Of a stretch of DNA of 64,000 nt, positions 53,631 to 63,088 are shown one piece after another. The stretch lies in contig CAWBVG010000009.1 of the NCBI GenBank assembly GCA_963792175.1, positions 6,311 through 70,310 of the forward strand, read 5' to 3'. Origin of the DNA: CAWBVG01 sp963792175 (GTDB lineage Bacteria; Acidobacteriota; Vicinamibacteria; Vicinamibacterales; CAVVIG01). The stretch's first letter is position 1. Each line of letters begins with the position of its first letter. The position numbers and the translations under genes were made by a program. Below the pieces are notes generated by a model. That model worked only from the letters and a program-made list of their open reading frames with translations, searched no databases and had not been told where the DNA came from.

Positions 53631-54817
53631 CAGTAGCTTCTCGGGAGGCCGAGGACGAAATGGCCGATGATGTTGCGCTGGATTTCCGACGTGCCGGCTT
53701 CAATCGTGTTGCCGCGCGCGCGCAGGTAGCCGTACGACCACGCGCCGCGATCGATCGCGTGCCGATCCGCGGCTTCGAGTTGTCCGTACGGGCCCAGGAG
53801 CTCCTGCGCGACCTGCTGCAAGCGCTGGTTCAGTTCGCTCCAGAAAATCTTCTGAATCGATCCTTCTGGCCCCGGCACACCGGTGCTGCTGATGCGGCTG
53901 AACGCGCGCATCTGGTTCGCCCGCATGATCTGCACTTCGGCGTAGCACTGCGCGAGCTTCTGGCGGATCAGCGGATCCTCCGCCGCCGGGCGGCCGCCGC
54001 GCTCGATCGTCCACGACAGCTCGATCAGCCGTTCGATGTTGCGCTGATAGGTGACCTGCAGGCCCGCGCCGAGCGTGCCGCGCTCGTGCATCAGCGTGCC
54101 GATCGACACGTCCCAGCCCTGATTCACCTTGCCGACGACGTTCGCCACCGGCACGCGGACGTCGCGGAAGAATACTTCGGTGAATTCCGACTCTCCGGTC
54201 ATCTGCCGCAGCGGCCGAACCTCGATGCCCGGCGACTTCATGTCCACCAGCATCACCGTGAGGCCCTTGTGCTTCGGCAGGGCGGGATCGGTGCGCACCA
54301 CGAGCTCGCACCAGTCCGCCGCCCAGCCATAGCTCGTCCAGACCTTCTGCCCGTTGACGACGAAGTGTTCGCCGTCGAGACGCCCGTCGCTCTGCAACCC
54401 GGCCAGGTCGGACCCGGCGTTCGGTTCCGAGAAACCCTGGCACCAGATCTCATCGGCGCTGAGAATGCCCGGGAGGAAACGGGCTTTCTGTGCCTCGGTT
54501 CCGAACGCGATGATGGTGGGACCGACCATGCCGAGGCCGATGACGTTGGCCATCGGCGGTGCGCCCGCGCGCGCCAGCTCCTGCCAGAAAATCACCTGCT
54601 GCATGAGGCTGGCACCGCGCCCGCCGTACTCGCGCGGCCAGGAAATGCCGGCCCAGCCGCCGTCGTACAGCGTCTTCTGCCACGATCTCAGAAACGCAAA
54701 ATGCTGCTCGATCGACTCGTCGCGGTGATGTTCCCAGTCTTTCGGGGCGTGCTGCTCGAGCCAGGCGCGCAGTTCATCGCGAAACCGTGTCTCTTCGAGT
54801 GAAAGGCGCAAATCCAT
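53630..54817 (-). CDS. Acyl-CoA dehydrogenase, larger subunit
   Basis: 395 residues. It carries CQGFSEPNAGSDLAGLQS, the FAD/substrate motif, VNGQKVWTSYGWAADWC, and near the end GNTIEAGTSEIQRNIIGHFV, the region that holds the base in this family. Together with the downstream partner it would dehydrogenate an acyl-CoA; paired subunits of this type act on branched or steroid-side-chain substrates in actinobacteria. Thiolase, SDR and CoA ligase nearby complete a beta-oxidation set. It is the first gene of its operon. Confidence 0.93.
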   Translation of the reverse strand: MDLRLSLEETRFRDELRAWLEQHAPKDWEHHRDESIEQHFAFLRSWQKTLYDGGWAGISWPREYGGRGASLMQQVIFWQELARAGAPPMANVIGLGMVGPTIIAFGTEAQKARFLPGILSADEIWCQGFSEPNAGSDLAGLQSDGRLDGEHFVVNGQKVWTSYGWAADWCELVVRTDPALPKHKGLTVMLVDMKSPGIEVRPLRQMTGESEFTEVFFRDVRVPVANVVGKVNQGWDVSIGTLMHERGTLGAGLQVTYQRNIERLIELSWTIERGGRPAAEDPLIRQKLAQCYAEVQIMRANQMRAFSRISSTGVPGPEGSIQKIFWSELNQRLQQVAQELLGPYGQLEAADRHAIDRGAWSYGYLRARGNTIEAGTSEIQRNIIGHFVLGLPRSY

Positions 54818-54865
54818 CAGGAACTCCGGTGACTGATCGCTGGCTCATGGTTGCTGACGCAGGGG

Positions 54866-55759
54866 TTAGACGACCGGCGGGGCGAATGCGTGCTGGATGG
54901 CGAGGGCAACCGGCTTGAGCTCGCCGTTCACACGGCGGATGCCGTAACGGTGCTCCATCTGGTTCGGATCCGGACCGTCGTTCAGCTGAAACACGGCGGC
55001 AACAGTGACCGCACGCTCTGTGTAGAACTGGATATCCCACATCACGCTAGCGGCCACTTGCCGGTCGGTGCGTGTCTTCGTGATGAATCCGACGATCCTC
55101 TCGGGCGCGGTGTGATAGCCAAATTCTGTACACGCCAGCGCGCGGGCGCCAGAGATAGCCATCAGGGCGTTCCATTCGTCGTCTCGCGACCTAAACCCGT
55201 CGTGCGGTGCCAAGGCCCCCCTCGCTTTCTCCGGATACCGATGGAAGCCGACGATGACGTCCGCGGGCACCGTGACTACCGCGAGCGTACGTTCCAGGTA
55301 GTCGAGGCCACGCTCATTCAGGTTCGATACGCCGCCGCTGATGACCGGACCGTCGAACCCCGCCGTGCGCAGCGCTTCGTGCGATTGTCGGACCGCTTCC
55401 GCGAAGTCCTGCGGCCGGCTTGCGTAGTCGTCGTTGGCGATATCCGGTTCGTTGCCGACTTCCACCGCGTACGACACAAGGGCGCAGGCGTTGGCGGCGG
55501 CGACCAGCCGGGTCGCTCGCGCGGCGAGCTCGTGCGGCTCGATCCGTCCGGCGCCGTCGTCATGCTCCATCTTTCCGCCAGCCAGCAGGAACAATGGCCG
55601 CACTGTCTGGCCGGCGAACTCGGCGACGAGCGCTTCGATGGGCGCGCCGTCGCCATGCGCGAAGAGATCCTGTCGCACGACGGTGAACCCGAGCGAGGCG
55701 ATGAGTGCCAGCTCGTGCTGGATGGGATCGCCGAAGCCGGCGTTGAGGGCAAGTTCCAT
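54866..55759 (-). CDS. Glycoside hydrolase clan GH-A-like TIM-barrel protein
   Basis: 297 residues from ATG 55759. The motif SYAVEVGNEPDIANDDY carries the N-E-P acid/base site of GH-A enzymes, and ALACTEFGYHTAPE a second Glu at a suitable distance. VIVGFHRYPEKARG adds a conserved His/Tyr. No signal peptide is clear at this start; the frame is open further upstream, giving a longer but odd N-terminus. It may be a cytosolic glycosidase or an atypical member without activity. Followed by the kinase gene's end. Confidence 0.55.
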   Translation of the reverse strand: MELALNAGFGDPIQHELALIASLGFTVVRQDLFAHGDGAPIEALVAEFAGQTVRPLFLLAGGKMEHDDGAGRIEPHELAARATRLVAAANACALVSYAVEVGNEPDIANDDYASRPQDFAEAVRQSHEALRTAGFDGPVISGGVSNLNERGLDYLERTLAVVTVPADVIVGFHRYPEKARGALAPHDGFRSRDDEWNALMAISGARALACTEFGYHTAPERIVGFITKTRTDRQVAASVMWDIQFYTERAVTVAAVFQLNDGPDPNQMEHRYGIRRVNGELKPVALAIQHAFAPPVV

Positions 55760-55832
55760 ACATTCCAGATTGTAGCTGCTGGCGTGCGGCGCGGCGTTCA
55801 CGAGGAAGCCTGGTGTACAGGTGAGGGAACGT

Positions 55833-58503
55833 CTACGGCTTCTTGAGGCTGGAGGCCCAGTTCTGGACCACTTGAATGCTCCGCGTATTCGCTTCGTCGA
55901 GCGGTACAATCAGCAGGAACCGCTGGCCATCGCGGGTGACGGTCCAGCTGTTGCGCTCGTAGTTGCCGTGCGCCATCCGGCGCTGGAAGAGCTTCACCGG
56001 CACACCGATTTCGAATCCCGCACCCGCGGACTTGATCGTGACGGCGTAGAACGTTTCGTCCGGCCCCTGATAGATGATCTCCTTGCCATCGCCTCGCCAA
56101 TGCGCAACGCTGCCGCCGGCGGTCGAGACCTGCCACTTGCCGCCTGATTTCGGGTACGCCTGGATGAAGATCTCGTACCGTCCGGACTCGTTCGACTGAT
56201 AGACAAACCACCGTCCATCCGGCGAGAAGCGCGCGTCAATCTCGCGCGTCGGTCCTGGCGTCTTGATGAGATCGCCTGGCCCCGTGCCTCCGGCAGCTGC
56301 AATAGTCGCGAGGTCGAAGTTGTCGCCGGACGCCGTCAACGTCGTCAGCAGCACAGTCGTCCCATCCCGCGACCAGTCAGTCGGCAAGAGCGCGAGCTCG
56401 GTGGACTCGTAGGTCGTCGATTCGTCACCGCCTCCGCTGGCCAGCTTCTGAAGCATCTTGTAGAACGGCCCGGCCTTTCCGGTGCCCGCATATGCCACGC
56501 GGGTGCCGTCCGGTGACCACACCGGAAACGCGCGGAGTCCGTCGCCGAACGTCAATCGTGATGAGACGTTGCGCTTGAGGTCCACGACCCAGATGCTGTC
56601 GTCGTTCGCCGTGGCGCCTTTGCCGGAGATGCCGACCGCCGCGCGAGTGTCGTCGGGCGCGAGCGCGGGATTGCGGTAGAGCGCCGGTTCGCCGACCGTG
56701 CCCAGCTCCTTGCCGGCCCGATCGAGCCACAGCAGGCGATTGCGCTGTTCCTGCGCGTCGTTGGCGTACGCCAGGTCGCCGGTTTGCGACGTCGAGAAAT
56801 CGACGAGGCCGAGATTCTGAATCTGAATGCGATCGGTGACCGGGAACGGTTCGCCGCCGAGCGCGAGCCTATCCGCGGAAAACGGCCGTGCCATCAGCGT
56901 GTGCTGAGCGACGTAGAAGATGTGGCCGGACGAATACTCGGCGCGCGTTTCGGAGTCGACCAGTGTCGTGACGTCGGACGAGTCGAGCGACGCGACCTTG
57001 ATCGTGACCGGACCCTTGGCGTTGTTCGACAGAAACAGATAGTGGCGGCCGTCCGGGAGGAAGAACGGCCACGCGGTGCCCACTTCCTGTTTCGTCGTGT
57101 CAGGCTTGACGGCGACTGTGGGCACGCCGCCCGAGTCCGCCACGCGACGAACGGGATCGGTGGCCCGGCCATCAAACAGGATGACGCCCTTGCCCCACGA
57201 GCCGTCCGATCCGCCCGGCGAATTCGCAGAGGAGCTGCGTCGGTCCGCCTGACGCCAGCACTTTCTTGAGCTGGCCCTGGGCGAAGAACGCGAGGTAACG
57301 GCTGTCCGGTGACCAGAACGGCCGCTGCACGTTCTCGGTGCCGTCGAGATGGATCGCGTCGAACGAGTCCATCTGCCGCACCCAGATCGATCGCCGGCCG
57401 CGAAGATCGATGCCCACAAACGCGACCGCACGGCCGTCCGGAGAAATGCGCGGCCACTCGATCTTGATGTCCTTCGGCGGCGCGACGGCGAATTTTGTCG
57501 TCAGGCGCGGCGCCTCTTGCTGCGTCAGCAGGCGTGCGCCGGTCAGCGCCGAAATGACGGCGAAGAGTCCAGCGGCGGCCCACGCCCAGCGCTCGCGCGA
57601 CTTCCGCCGCGAGACGACGGGCGCCGGCGCGCCGATCTGCGATCCCCCTTCCGCGATCCATTTCAGCTCGGCCGCGAGATCCTGCGCCGTCTGCCAGCGA
57701 TCGTCGGGATCCTTGTCCAGGCACGTCCTGATCACGCGCTCGAGCGCGGGCGGCGTCATCGGCTGCAGCGACGATGATCGGCGGCGGCGAGCCTGCCATG
57801 ATCGAGCTGATCAGGCTCGCCTGGCTCTTGCCCTCGAACGCCTTCCGCCCCGTCATCGTTTCGTAGAGCAGGGCGCCGAACGCGAAGATGTCGGTGCGCG
57901 CGTCGGCCTCGCCGCCTTCGAGCTGCTCGGGCGACATGTACTGAAACGTGCCGAGCATCGTGCCCGCCTGCGTCAGCGCGTGCTGCTGCGTCGGCAGGAA
58001 CGACACCGACGACGTCGTCTTCGGCGCGTCGACGCGCGCGAGGCCGAAGTCGAGCAGCTTCGACGCCCTGCTTCGTCAGCATGATGTTCGCCGGGCTTCA
58101 GGTCGCGATGCACGATGCCCTGCCGATGGGCCTTGCTCAGCGCGTCGGCGATCTCGGTGCCGAGCCGCAGCACCTGGTCGAGCGGCAGCGGACCCTTCGT
58201 CAGCCGCTGCGCGAGCGACTCGCCCTCGATCAGCTCCATCACGAGGTAGTCGACGCCGTCCTGATGGCCGACGTCGTACAGCGTGCAGATGTGCGGATGG
58301 TTCAGCGCGGAGACGGCGCGCGCCTCGCGCTCGAAGCGCTCCTGGCGCTCGGGATCGGCGGCGAGGAGTCGGGCAGAACTTTGATCGCGACCGTCGCGAT
58401 CGAGCCGCGTGTCGTGCGCGCGGTAGACCTCGCCCATGCCGCCCGCGCCGATCGCCGCGAGGATCTCGTAGGGGCCGAGCCTGATGCCGGGAGTGAGGGC
58501 CAA
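55833..58503 (-). CDS. Serine/threonine protein kinase with TolB-like propeller, multiple frameshifts
   Basis: About 890 codons in pieces. From TTG 58503: LGPYEILAAIGAGGMGEVYR (P-loop), then HRDLKPGN and, in another frame, the IMLTKQGV segment, then MSPEQLEGGEADARTDIFAFG (kinase), a membrane helix (WAWAAAGLFAVISALTG) and a propeller of WSPDGTRVAYAG-like blades. Indels lie near 58392, 58365, 58085, 58063, 57766 and 57218. Two of them bracket the ATP Lys (VAIK) and cancel out, replacing it with unrelated residues in the written frame. The architecture is typical of acidobacterial sensor kinases. Confidence 0.82.
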
Positions 58504-58604
58504 GTGGTTGAATTATATCGGCGAGTGACAGTCGAACGGGATAGGTCCTCGAAAACGCCGAAGTGGTGACCGAGTTGCGTTTTGGCCCTGAGCCAGGCGG
58601 ATCA

Positions 58605-58852
58605 CTCGCCACTTCGCGACTTTCCGCGAACCGCCGCGAAATGCCTCGAGTAACCGTCGGTATCACCTTTGTTCCACGTCGTGATTTCACTGTCGAGAAT
58701 CTGGCGAATCGCCGTCTCATCGGGATTGCTTTGGGCACGGATTGCATCCCCCCCAACACCAGGCCGAGAATGGCCGCAACGGTGCCCGCTGCGCGCTCGA
58801 CACGTCTGTCGCGCAGTTCGAAGCATTTCCATTCTTGTACCTCCGATGTCAC
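58605..58852 (-). pseudogene. Truncated SnoaL/DUF4440-like secreted protein
   Basis: One frame gives a signal-peptide core (AAGTVAAILGLVLGG), another DETAIRQILDSEITTWNKGD followed by GYSRHFA, the start of a SnoaL-like (NTF2-fold) domain. The two need a frameshift near 58770, and the rest of the domain (about 90 residues) is missing. The kinase gene begins 100 bp further on. I read it as a relic. Confidence 0.6.
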
Positions 58853-59018
58853 GTTACTGGCGAAACCTTCAACTGACCCACGCGGACCGCATCACATCGA
58901 GTACCTCGACGTCAGACTCACGAGCGTCCGCGCCAGTCGCGTCCACACCGCAGGATTGCGGCGCGGAACGGCGTATAGTAGCGCCGATCACACGAACGCG
59001 ATTCCAGGGGATACCGCC

Positions 59019-59999
59019 ATGAATCGTCGCCAGATGATGAAAGCGTTCCCGGCGCTGGCCGCTGCTGCGACCGCCGTGGCGGACGCGAGGCCGGCTGAGG
59101 CGCAGGCTGTCACGCAGCAGACGCCCAAAGCACCGCCCGCGTACAAAGGCCGCCTGCGCCCCGGCGTCATCGCGCTCTCCTACCGTCCGCAGCTCGAGGC
59201 GAAGGAGATGACCTACGAGGACATCGTTCGCGTCATCGCAGACCTCGGCCTTGAGGGCATCGAGATGACGGGCTACTGGCTGCCACCGATGCTGAATTTT
59301 CCGCCTGGCACGCCGTCCACCCAGATTTCCGAGATGGTCCGGAAGACCCCGGCCAATCCGACGCCGCAGTGGCTGGCGTCACTCCGGAATACCGCCTTCA
59401 AGAACGGCATCGACATTTACGGCGTCGGCTCGCCGGTGAAGATGGCGCAACCAACGCCGGAGCTGCGCCAGAAGGAAATCGCATTCGGCAAGAAATGGAT
59501 TGACATCGCCGATGCGGTGGGCGCGAGCAGCGTCCGCGTCTTCGGCGGCGGGATTGCGCAGGGCGCCACCGAGACGCAGGCGGTGGAGTGGGCGGTCGAG
59601 GTCTACAAGCCCATCCTCGACTACGCGGCTGCGAAAGGGATCGTGCTCGGCCTCGAGGACGACGATGATTTGACGAGGACGTCGGCGCAGTTACTGACAA
59701 TCGTGAAGAAGGTCAATCATCCGGCTGCCAGAATTGCGCTGGACTGCGGGAATTTCCGCAAGGACGGCTACAAGGAGTGCGAGATTTGCGCTCCGTACGC
59801 CTCGTCGACTCATGTCAAGCCGCAGATGTCCACGCCAGACGGGCAACGGGAGCCGGCGGATTGGGCGAAACTATTCGGCATCCTCGCGAACGCCGGGTAT
59901 CGCGGGTACGTATCGCTTGAACTGTCAACGCCGGACAATCCGGTGCCGACGTACGCGGCCGAGCTGATTCGGTGCGCGAGGATGTACTCGGGTGCGTAA
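59019..59999 (+). CDS. Tat-exported sugar phosphate isomerase/epimerase (TIM barrel)
   Basis: 326 residues, intact. N-terminal NRRQMMKAFPALAAAATAV resembles a weak Tat signal (only two Arg, then Met). The barrel shows VIADLGLEGIEMTGYWLPPM, VRVFGGGIAQGATETQA, GLEDDDDLT, IALDCGNFRKDG and VSLELSTPDNPV, metal-site motifs of the xylose-isomerase-like family. It may act on keto-sugars made by periplasmic dehydrogenases. Compare the frameshifted relative at 29370-30246. The start was chosen for the signal sequence and a GGGG-rich upstream. Confidence 0.87.
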   Translation: MNRRQMMKAFPALAAAATAVADARPAEAQAVTQQTPKAPPAYKGRLRPGVIALSYRPQLEAKEMTYEDIVRVIADLGLEGIEMTGYWLPPMLNFPPGTPSTQISEMVRKTPANPTPQWLASLRNTAFKNGIDIYGVGSPVKMAQPTPELRQKEIAFGKKWIDIADAVGASSVRVFGGGIAQGATETQAVEWAVEVYKPILDYAAAKGIVLGLEDDDDLTRTSAQLLTIVKKVNHPAARIALDCGNFRKDGYKECEICAPYASSTHVKPQMSTPDGQREPADWAKLFGILANAGYRGYVSLELSTPDNPVPTYAAELIRCARMYSGA

Positions 60000-60148
60000 C
60001 TGATTCACCCAGGTAACGGTTCGGTAACGAGCAACGGCCTATGGCCCACCGACTACTCCCCGACAGTAACTCCACATTTCGCGAAACAACCAGCGGCCCC
60101 CGTCAAAACAAAGGCCGCTGGTCACAGTACGTTGAACTACTGCTTCTC

Positions 60149-60630
60149 TTAGACCGCGACGCTGTTCACAGTCTGACCGGCAGCGTTCGTCCCCGTGGTC
60201 GTGACGGTTCGCGCCTCGCCATCGCTCGACACGGTCATGTCTGCGTAGTCGTGACCTTGCCATTCTTTTTCGAAATCGTTTTCACCGTGTTTGCGTCGAT
60301 GCGCGCGCGTGCAATCATGTCCGCGTCCGGGTTGTTGCCAATAACAGGGACGTCCTTGCCATCATAGTTGGCCGTAAATTCCCAGTGACGCGTGGAGCCA
60401 TCCGCCGGGGCTTGGTCAACGATGACCTTCGTTCCCGCACCTGCCGCCTCGATCTTTGTGGTCGCGCTCTTGGCGGCCGGGCCCGGGCTGGACTTCGATT
60501 TTGCAAGATTGAGCTTCCAAGTGCCGACCGAGAATCGGTGGGCTGAGCGAGCATCGTGCCTGACAACGCAGCCGCGACGATACCGACGAACGCCACCCAG
60601 AGAACGAAGACGCTTCAGTCTTGTCTCCAT
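60149..60630 (-). pseudogene. Secreted unknown protein, at least three frameshifts
   Basis: ATG 60630 has an excellent AGGAGGAAG ribosome site. METRLKRLRSL then, in another frame, AFVGIVAAALSGTMLAQPTD forms a signal peptide. A third stretch begins FSVGTWKLNLAKSKSSPGPA and contains KVIVDQAPADGSTRHWEFTA, and the last frame ends MTVSSDGEARTVTTTG to TAA 60149. The mature domain looks like a small all-beta, lipocalin-like protein of the kind seen in many acidobacteria. It may be a living gene with sequence errors or a true pseudogene. Confidence 0.6.
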
Positions 60631-60695
60631 CGCTTCCTCCTGAGGTGAGCCGAATAACCGAGTCATTGTCGATTCCTCCCGACATATCCGCTCTG

Positions 60696-60846
60696 ACCAG
60701 CCCTTCTCGTGCGCCGCCCCCAGGGCTTCCGCCATCTCGGTGTACGATCCTTAGCGTTTCGTTCGCGGGCAGCGCGCCGCGCCCATCCTACCTTCCCCGA
60801 TCGGCGCGGTGACTTCATCGACGCGCGTACGGGGAGCAAGGGCCAA
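60696..60846 (-). pseudogene. Relic of a serine/threonine kinase gene
   Basis: TTG 60844-60846 begins MALAPRTRVDEVTAPIGEGR then MGAARCPRTKR, a decayed copy of LALTPGIRLGPYE...IGAGGMGEVYR from the kinase at 58503. Further on, MAEALGAAHEKG matches the kinase helix that precedes HRDLKP. About 100 residues between these points are gone. The DNA around both start codons (GGCCAAGTGG on the plus strand) is alike, which suggests duplication. Confidence 0.65.
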
Positions 60847-61652
60847 GTGGTCGGATTATACGGGCCGGGCGGTCTTGCCGGGCGGATAGTTCTTGCTTAA
60901 CGCCGCACGGTTTAGAACCTTTGGACGGTGACGCCACTGAACCAGGCTTGAGCCGGTCCAACAATCCCCCTCGATTTAGCTCGCACTTCTCGCCGCAGAT
61001 CGACTGCTCGAAAATCAGTGTCAGCTGAGAGCCCAACAATCACATGATTGTCCCGAGCATCGCCTCGGCGTCGCAGTCGCGACTTGGTTCAGCATTTGCG
61101 GGCGAAAGCGGTCAGGCGTCCACGGAGGTTTGTCCCACGCCCGTTGCCGACGTTGGCTACTTGTTCGCAAAGCCGCCGCGTCGTATTGCTTCGCGGCGGA
61201 GTCCGCGGTACGCGGGCGGATCGATCCGCGTCGTCCTCGTGTCCAACCTGCGCCGACCATGGTCACACACCGCAACTCAACGGACTTGTTTTGAAGCCTC
61301 GCCCAAAATACGCAGCCAACGGCGCGCTACCCAGAGTGACGATGCTGGGTTCGCTCGTTGCCACGTCTCATTCGCAATAAAGCTGAGGTAGCAAACATCG
61401 CGGTCAGCGCGACAAGAGCTGAAACGTTGCGCGCCGACCAGCCAACTAGCTCCCGTCGAACAATCCAACAAGAGACGTCAACGCGGCGATAGAGTGCCGT
61501 CGCCATTGGTTCGGTCATCGACACGGCGCCTTAGGTCCGCCCATCGGTGTCCTTTCAGGCGGTCGAGATTCGTCGCAACGGGAATCGCCCGGAAAAACCC
61601 GTGATGGACATGGCTCCGCTTTTGCGAGCCTGGCGCCACCGCAGGGTCTAGA
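60847..61652. other. About 800 bp without recognisable genes
   Basis: Open frames here are short, overlap one another on both strands and lack ribosome sites. A minus-strand frame (61327-61524) has a possible membrane segment (VSALVALTAMFATSALL) but is only 65 codons. I see no transposase, integrase or RNA gene. The stretch looks like decayed sequence. Confidence 0.5.
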
Positions 61653-61859
61653 GTGGCTCAGCCGTCCAAGGAACAACGCTTCCGCCTTTTGGCGGAGCCA
61701 CCATCCCCGTGTCCCCACTGTAAATGCCCGCGCGTCATCCGTGTCGGGCTGGTGGACGATGTCGTTTTCTTCCGTTGCGCGGACTGTGACGGGATGTTCA
61801 CGATTCCTCACACCGCGCGAGCGAGCCATGCTGACCATAGCGCTCACGAGGACACCTAG
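61653..61859 (+). CDS. Small zinc-ribbon-like protein
   Basis: 68 residues from GTG. Two Cys pairs, CPHCKCPRVIRVG and FFRCADCDGMF, are spaced as in zinc ribbons or rubredoxin-like knuckles. Hydrophobic residues between them (VGLVDDVVFFR) fit two beta strands. The His-rich tail (HADHSAHED) could also bind metal. No ribosome site is strong. Might be a real small metal-binding protein or part of a decayed gene. Confidence 0.45.
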   Translation: MAQPSKEQRFRLLAEPPSPCPHCKCPRVIRVGLVDDVVFFRCADCDGMFTIPHTARASHADHSAHEDT

Positions 61860-62689
61860 ACGCCCGCCGCGCCCGTCACCGCCCGCTCGAGCCACCGGCG
61901 GCGTTTCGATTGCCTGCCCGTGAGGCGCATACCGTCCGCGAAATGGCACAGGGCCCTGATCAGAGGAGGCCCGTCGACGTTCGGCGCTCATCCAGCGCCT
62001 CTGGATCAACTGAAGGCGGAGCGTCACGACCCCGAGAAATACCACGCCCTGATGAAACGCATCCGCGAAGAAGCCGACGCCTACCGAGACCTGATCGATC
62101 CGGAGGCTGCGAACCTAGCGTCTCCGTATCCGCCGTGTCGCCTTCGCTAGCGCCCTTTCCGCGTGTTCCTGAGCGTCTGTTTCGTCAACGCGTTCACGCG
62201 CTCTTGCGCCGCGTGTGCGCGACGCCGGAGCGTGCCCGCCTGTTCGCCGGCTGCCTTCGCCTTGTTCCCATCCGAGCACCGTCGGTCGCTGTCGTCGTGG
62301 CCTCCTTCGGCGGCACGGGTTGCCGCTGCGTCGCAAGTCCCGGCCGCGTGAGCCACCCAGGCCAACCATATCCGCCATCTCGGAACCGACGCTTTCACGG
62401 CGGGATTTATCCGATTGGGGTCGGTCAGTTTTCCGTGTCGGCACCAAAGGGTCCGCGGCACGCGTTGAGGTTCCCATCTCGCGACGGGGATTGCTCGACG
62501 CGTTGGGCCATAGTCGCTAGCGCACAATCATCAAGGCGGCTGTGTCGGTCTTGTCAGTGGGGCCGCCGGATGTCGTGCCACTCGAGCCACCCGGCCGGCA
62601 ACCAGGCCGATTACCACGAGTACCAGACTGGCCCAGTCCGTCACGTCGGCGAACTTATCACGGTCTGGCGAGAATTCGCCTTACTTCAG
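61860..62689. other. Weak coding region with one possible short gene
   Basis: A 76-codon plus-strand frame (61920-62150) includes YHALMKRIREEADAYRDLID, a plausible amphipathic helix. It has no homologue I recognise and no clear ribosome site. A 126-codon minus-strand frame (62147-62527) is basic and low in complexity. Nothing else is supported. Confidence 0.3.
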
Positions 62690-63054
62690 ACGTCACCTTT
62701 CTCGACCGGAATCGAACCTGTTCGGAGCGAATCCTTGCGCGCCCTCGGGTTGGATGGCTACGTCGTGAAAAGAGCAGGGAGTGGACCGGAGGGGATCGCG
62801 GCGATCAGGCAAGAGGCCCAGGTCGACCTCCTGGCGGCCGACCTCCAGATGCCTGGACTCAGCGGCGACCAGATGGTCCGCCAAATCCGGATGATCCGCC
62901 AGACCTTCCCGGCGCTTACGTGACTGGCTATATCGATCGGCTGATGGACGCACGTTCGCTGTGGGAAGGAGAAGCGTTCCCGGAGAAGCCCTTCAGCGTA
63001 GCGGCTCTTCGAGAAGCGGTGTCACTCCTGCTCTACGGCACCGTGCGCCGCTAG
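62690..63054 (+). pseudogene. Decayed receiver domain of a response regulator or hybrid kinase
   Basis: LRALGLDGYVVKRAGSGPEG and DLLAADLQMPGLSGDQMVRQ form the middle of a receiver domain with the phospho-Asp. After a one-base shift near 62918, YVTGYIDRLMDARS and FPEKPFSVAALREAVSLLL supply the conserved Lys-Pro-Phe and the last helix. The N-terminal acidic pocket is missing or scrambled. The end VSLLLYGTVRR resembles tails of hybrid histidine kinases. It is likely a fragment of a longer lost gene. Confidence 0.65.
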
Positions 63055-63088
63055 GTGTTCGTGCCCGTGGCGCCGCCCTCTCAGCGTT

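Noticed and set aside
60847..62689. Insertion sequence or prophage remnant in the gene-poor stretch
   Set aside because: No transposase or integrase motif, no terminal inverted repeats and no target duplication could be found by eye.
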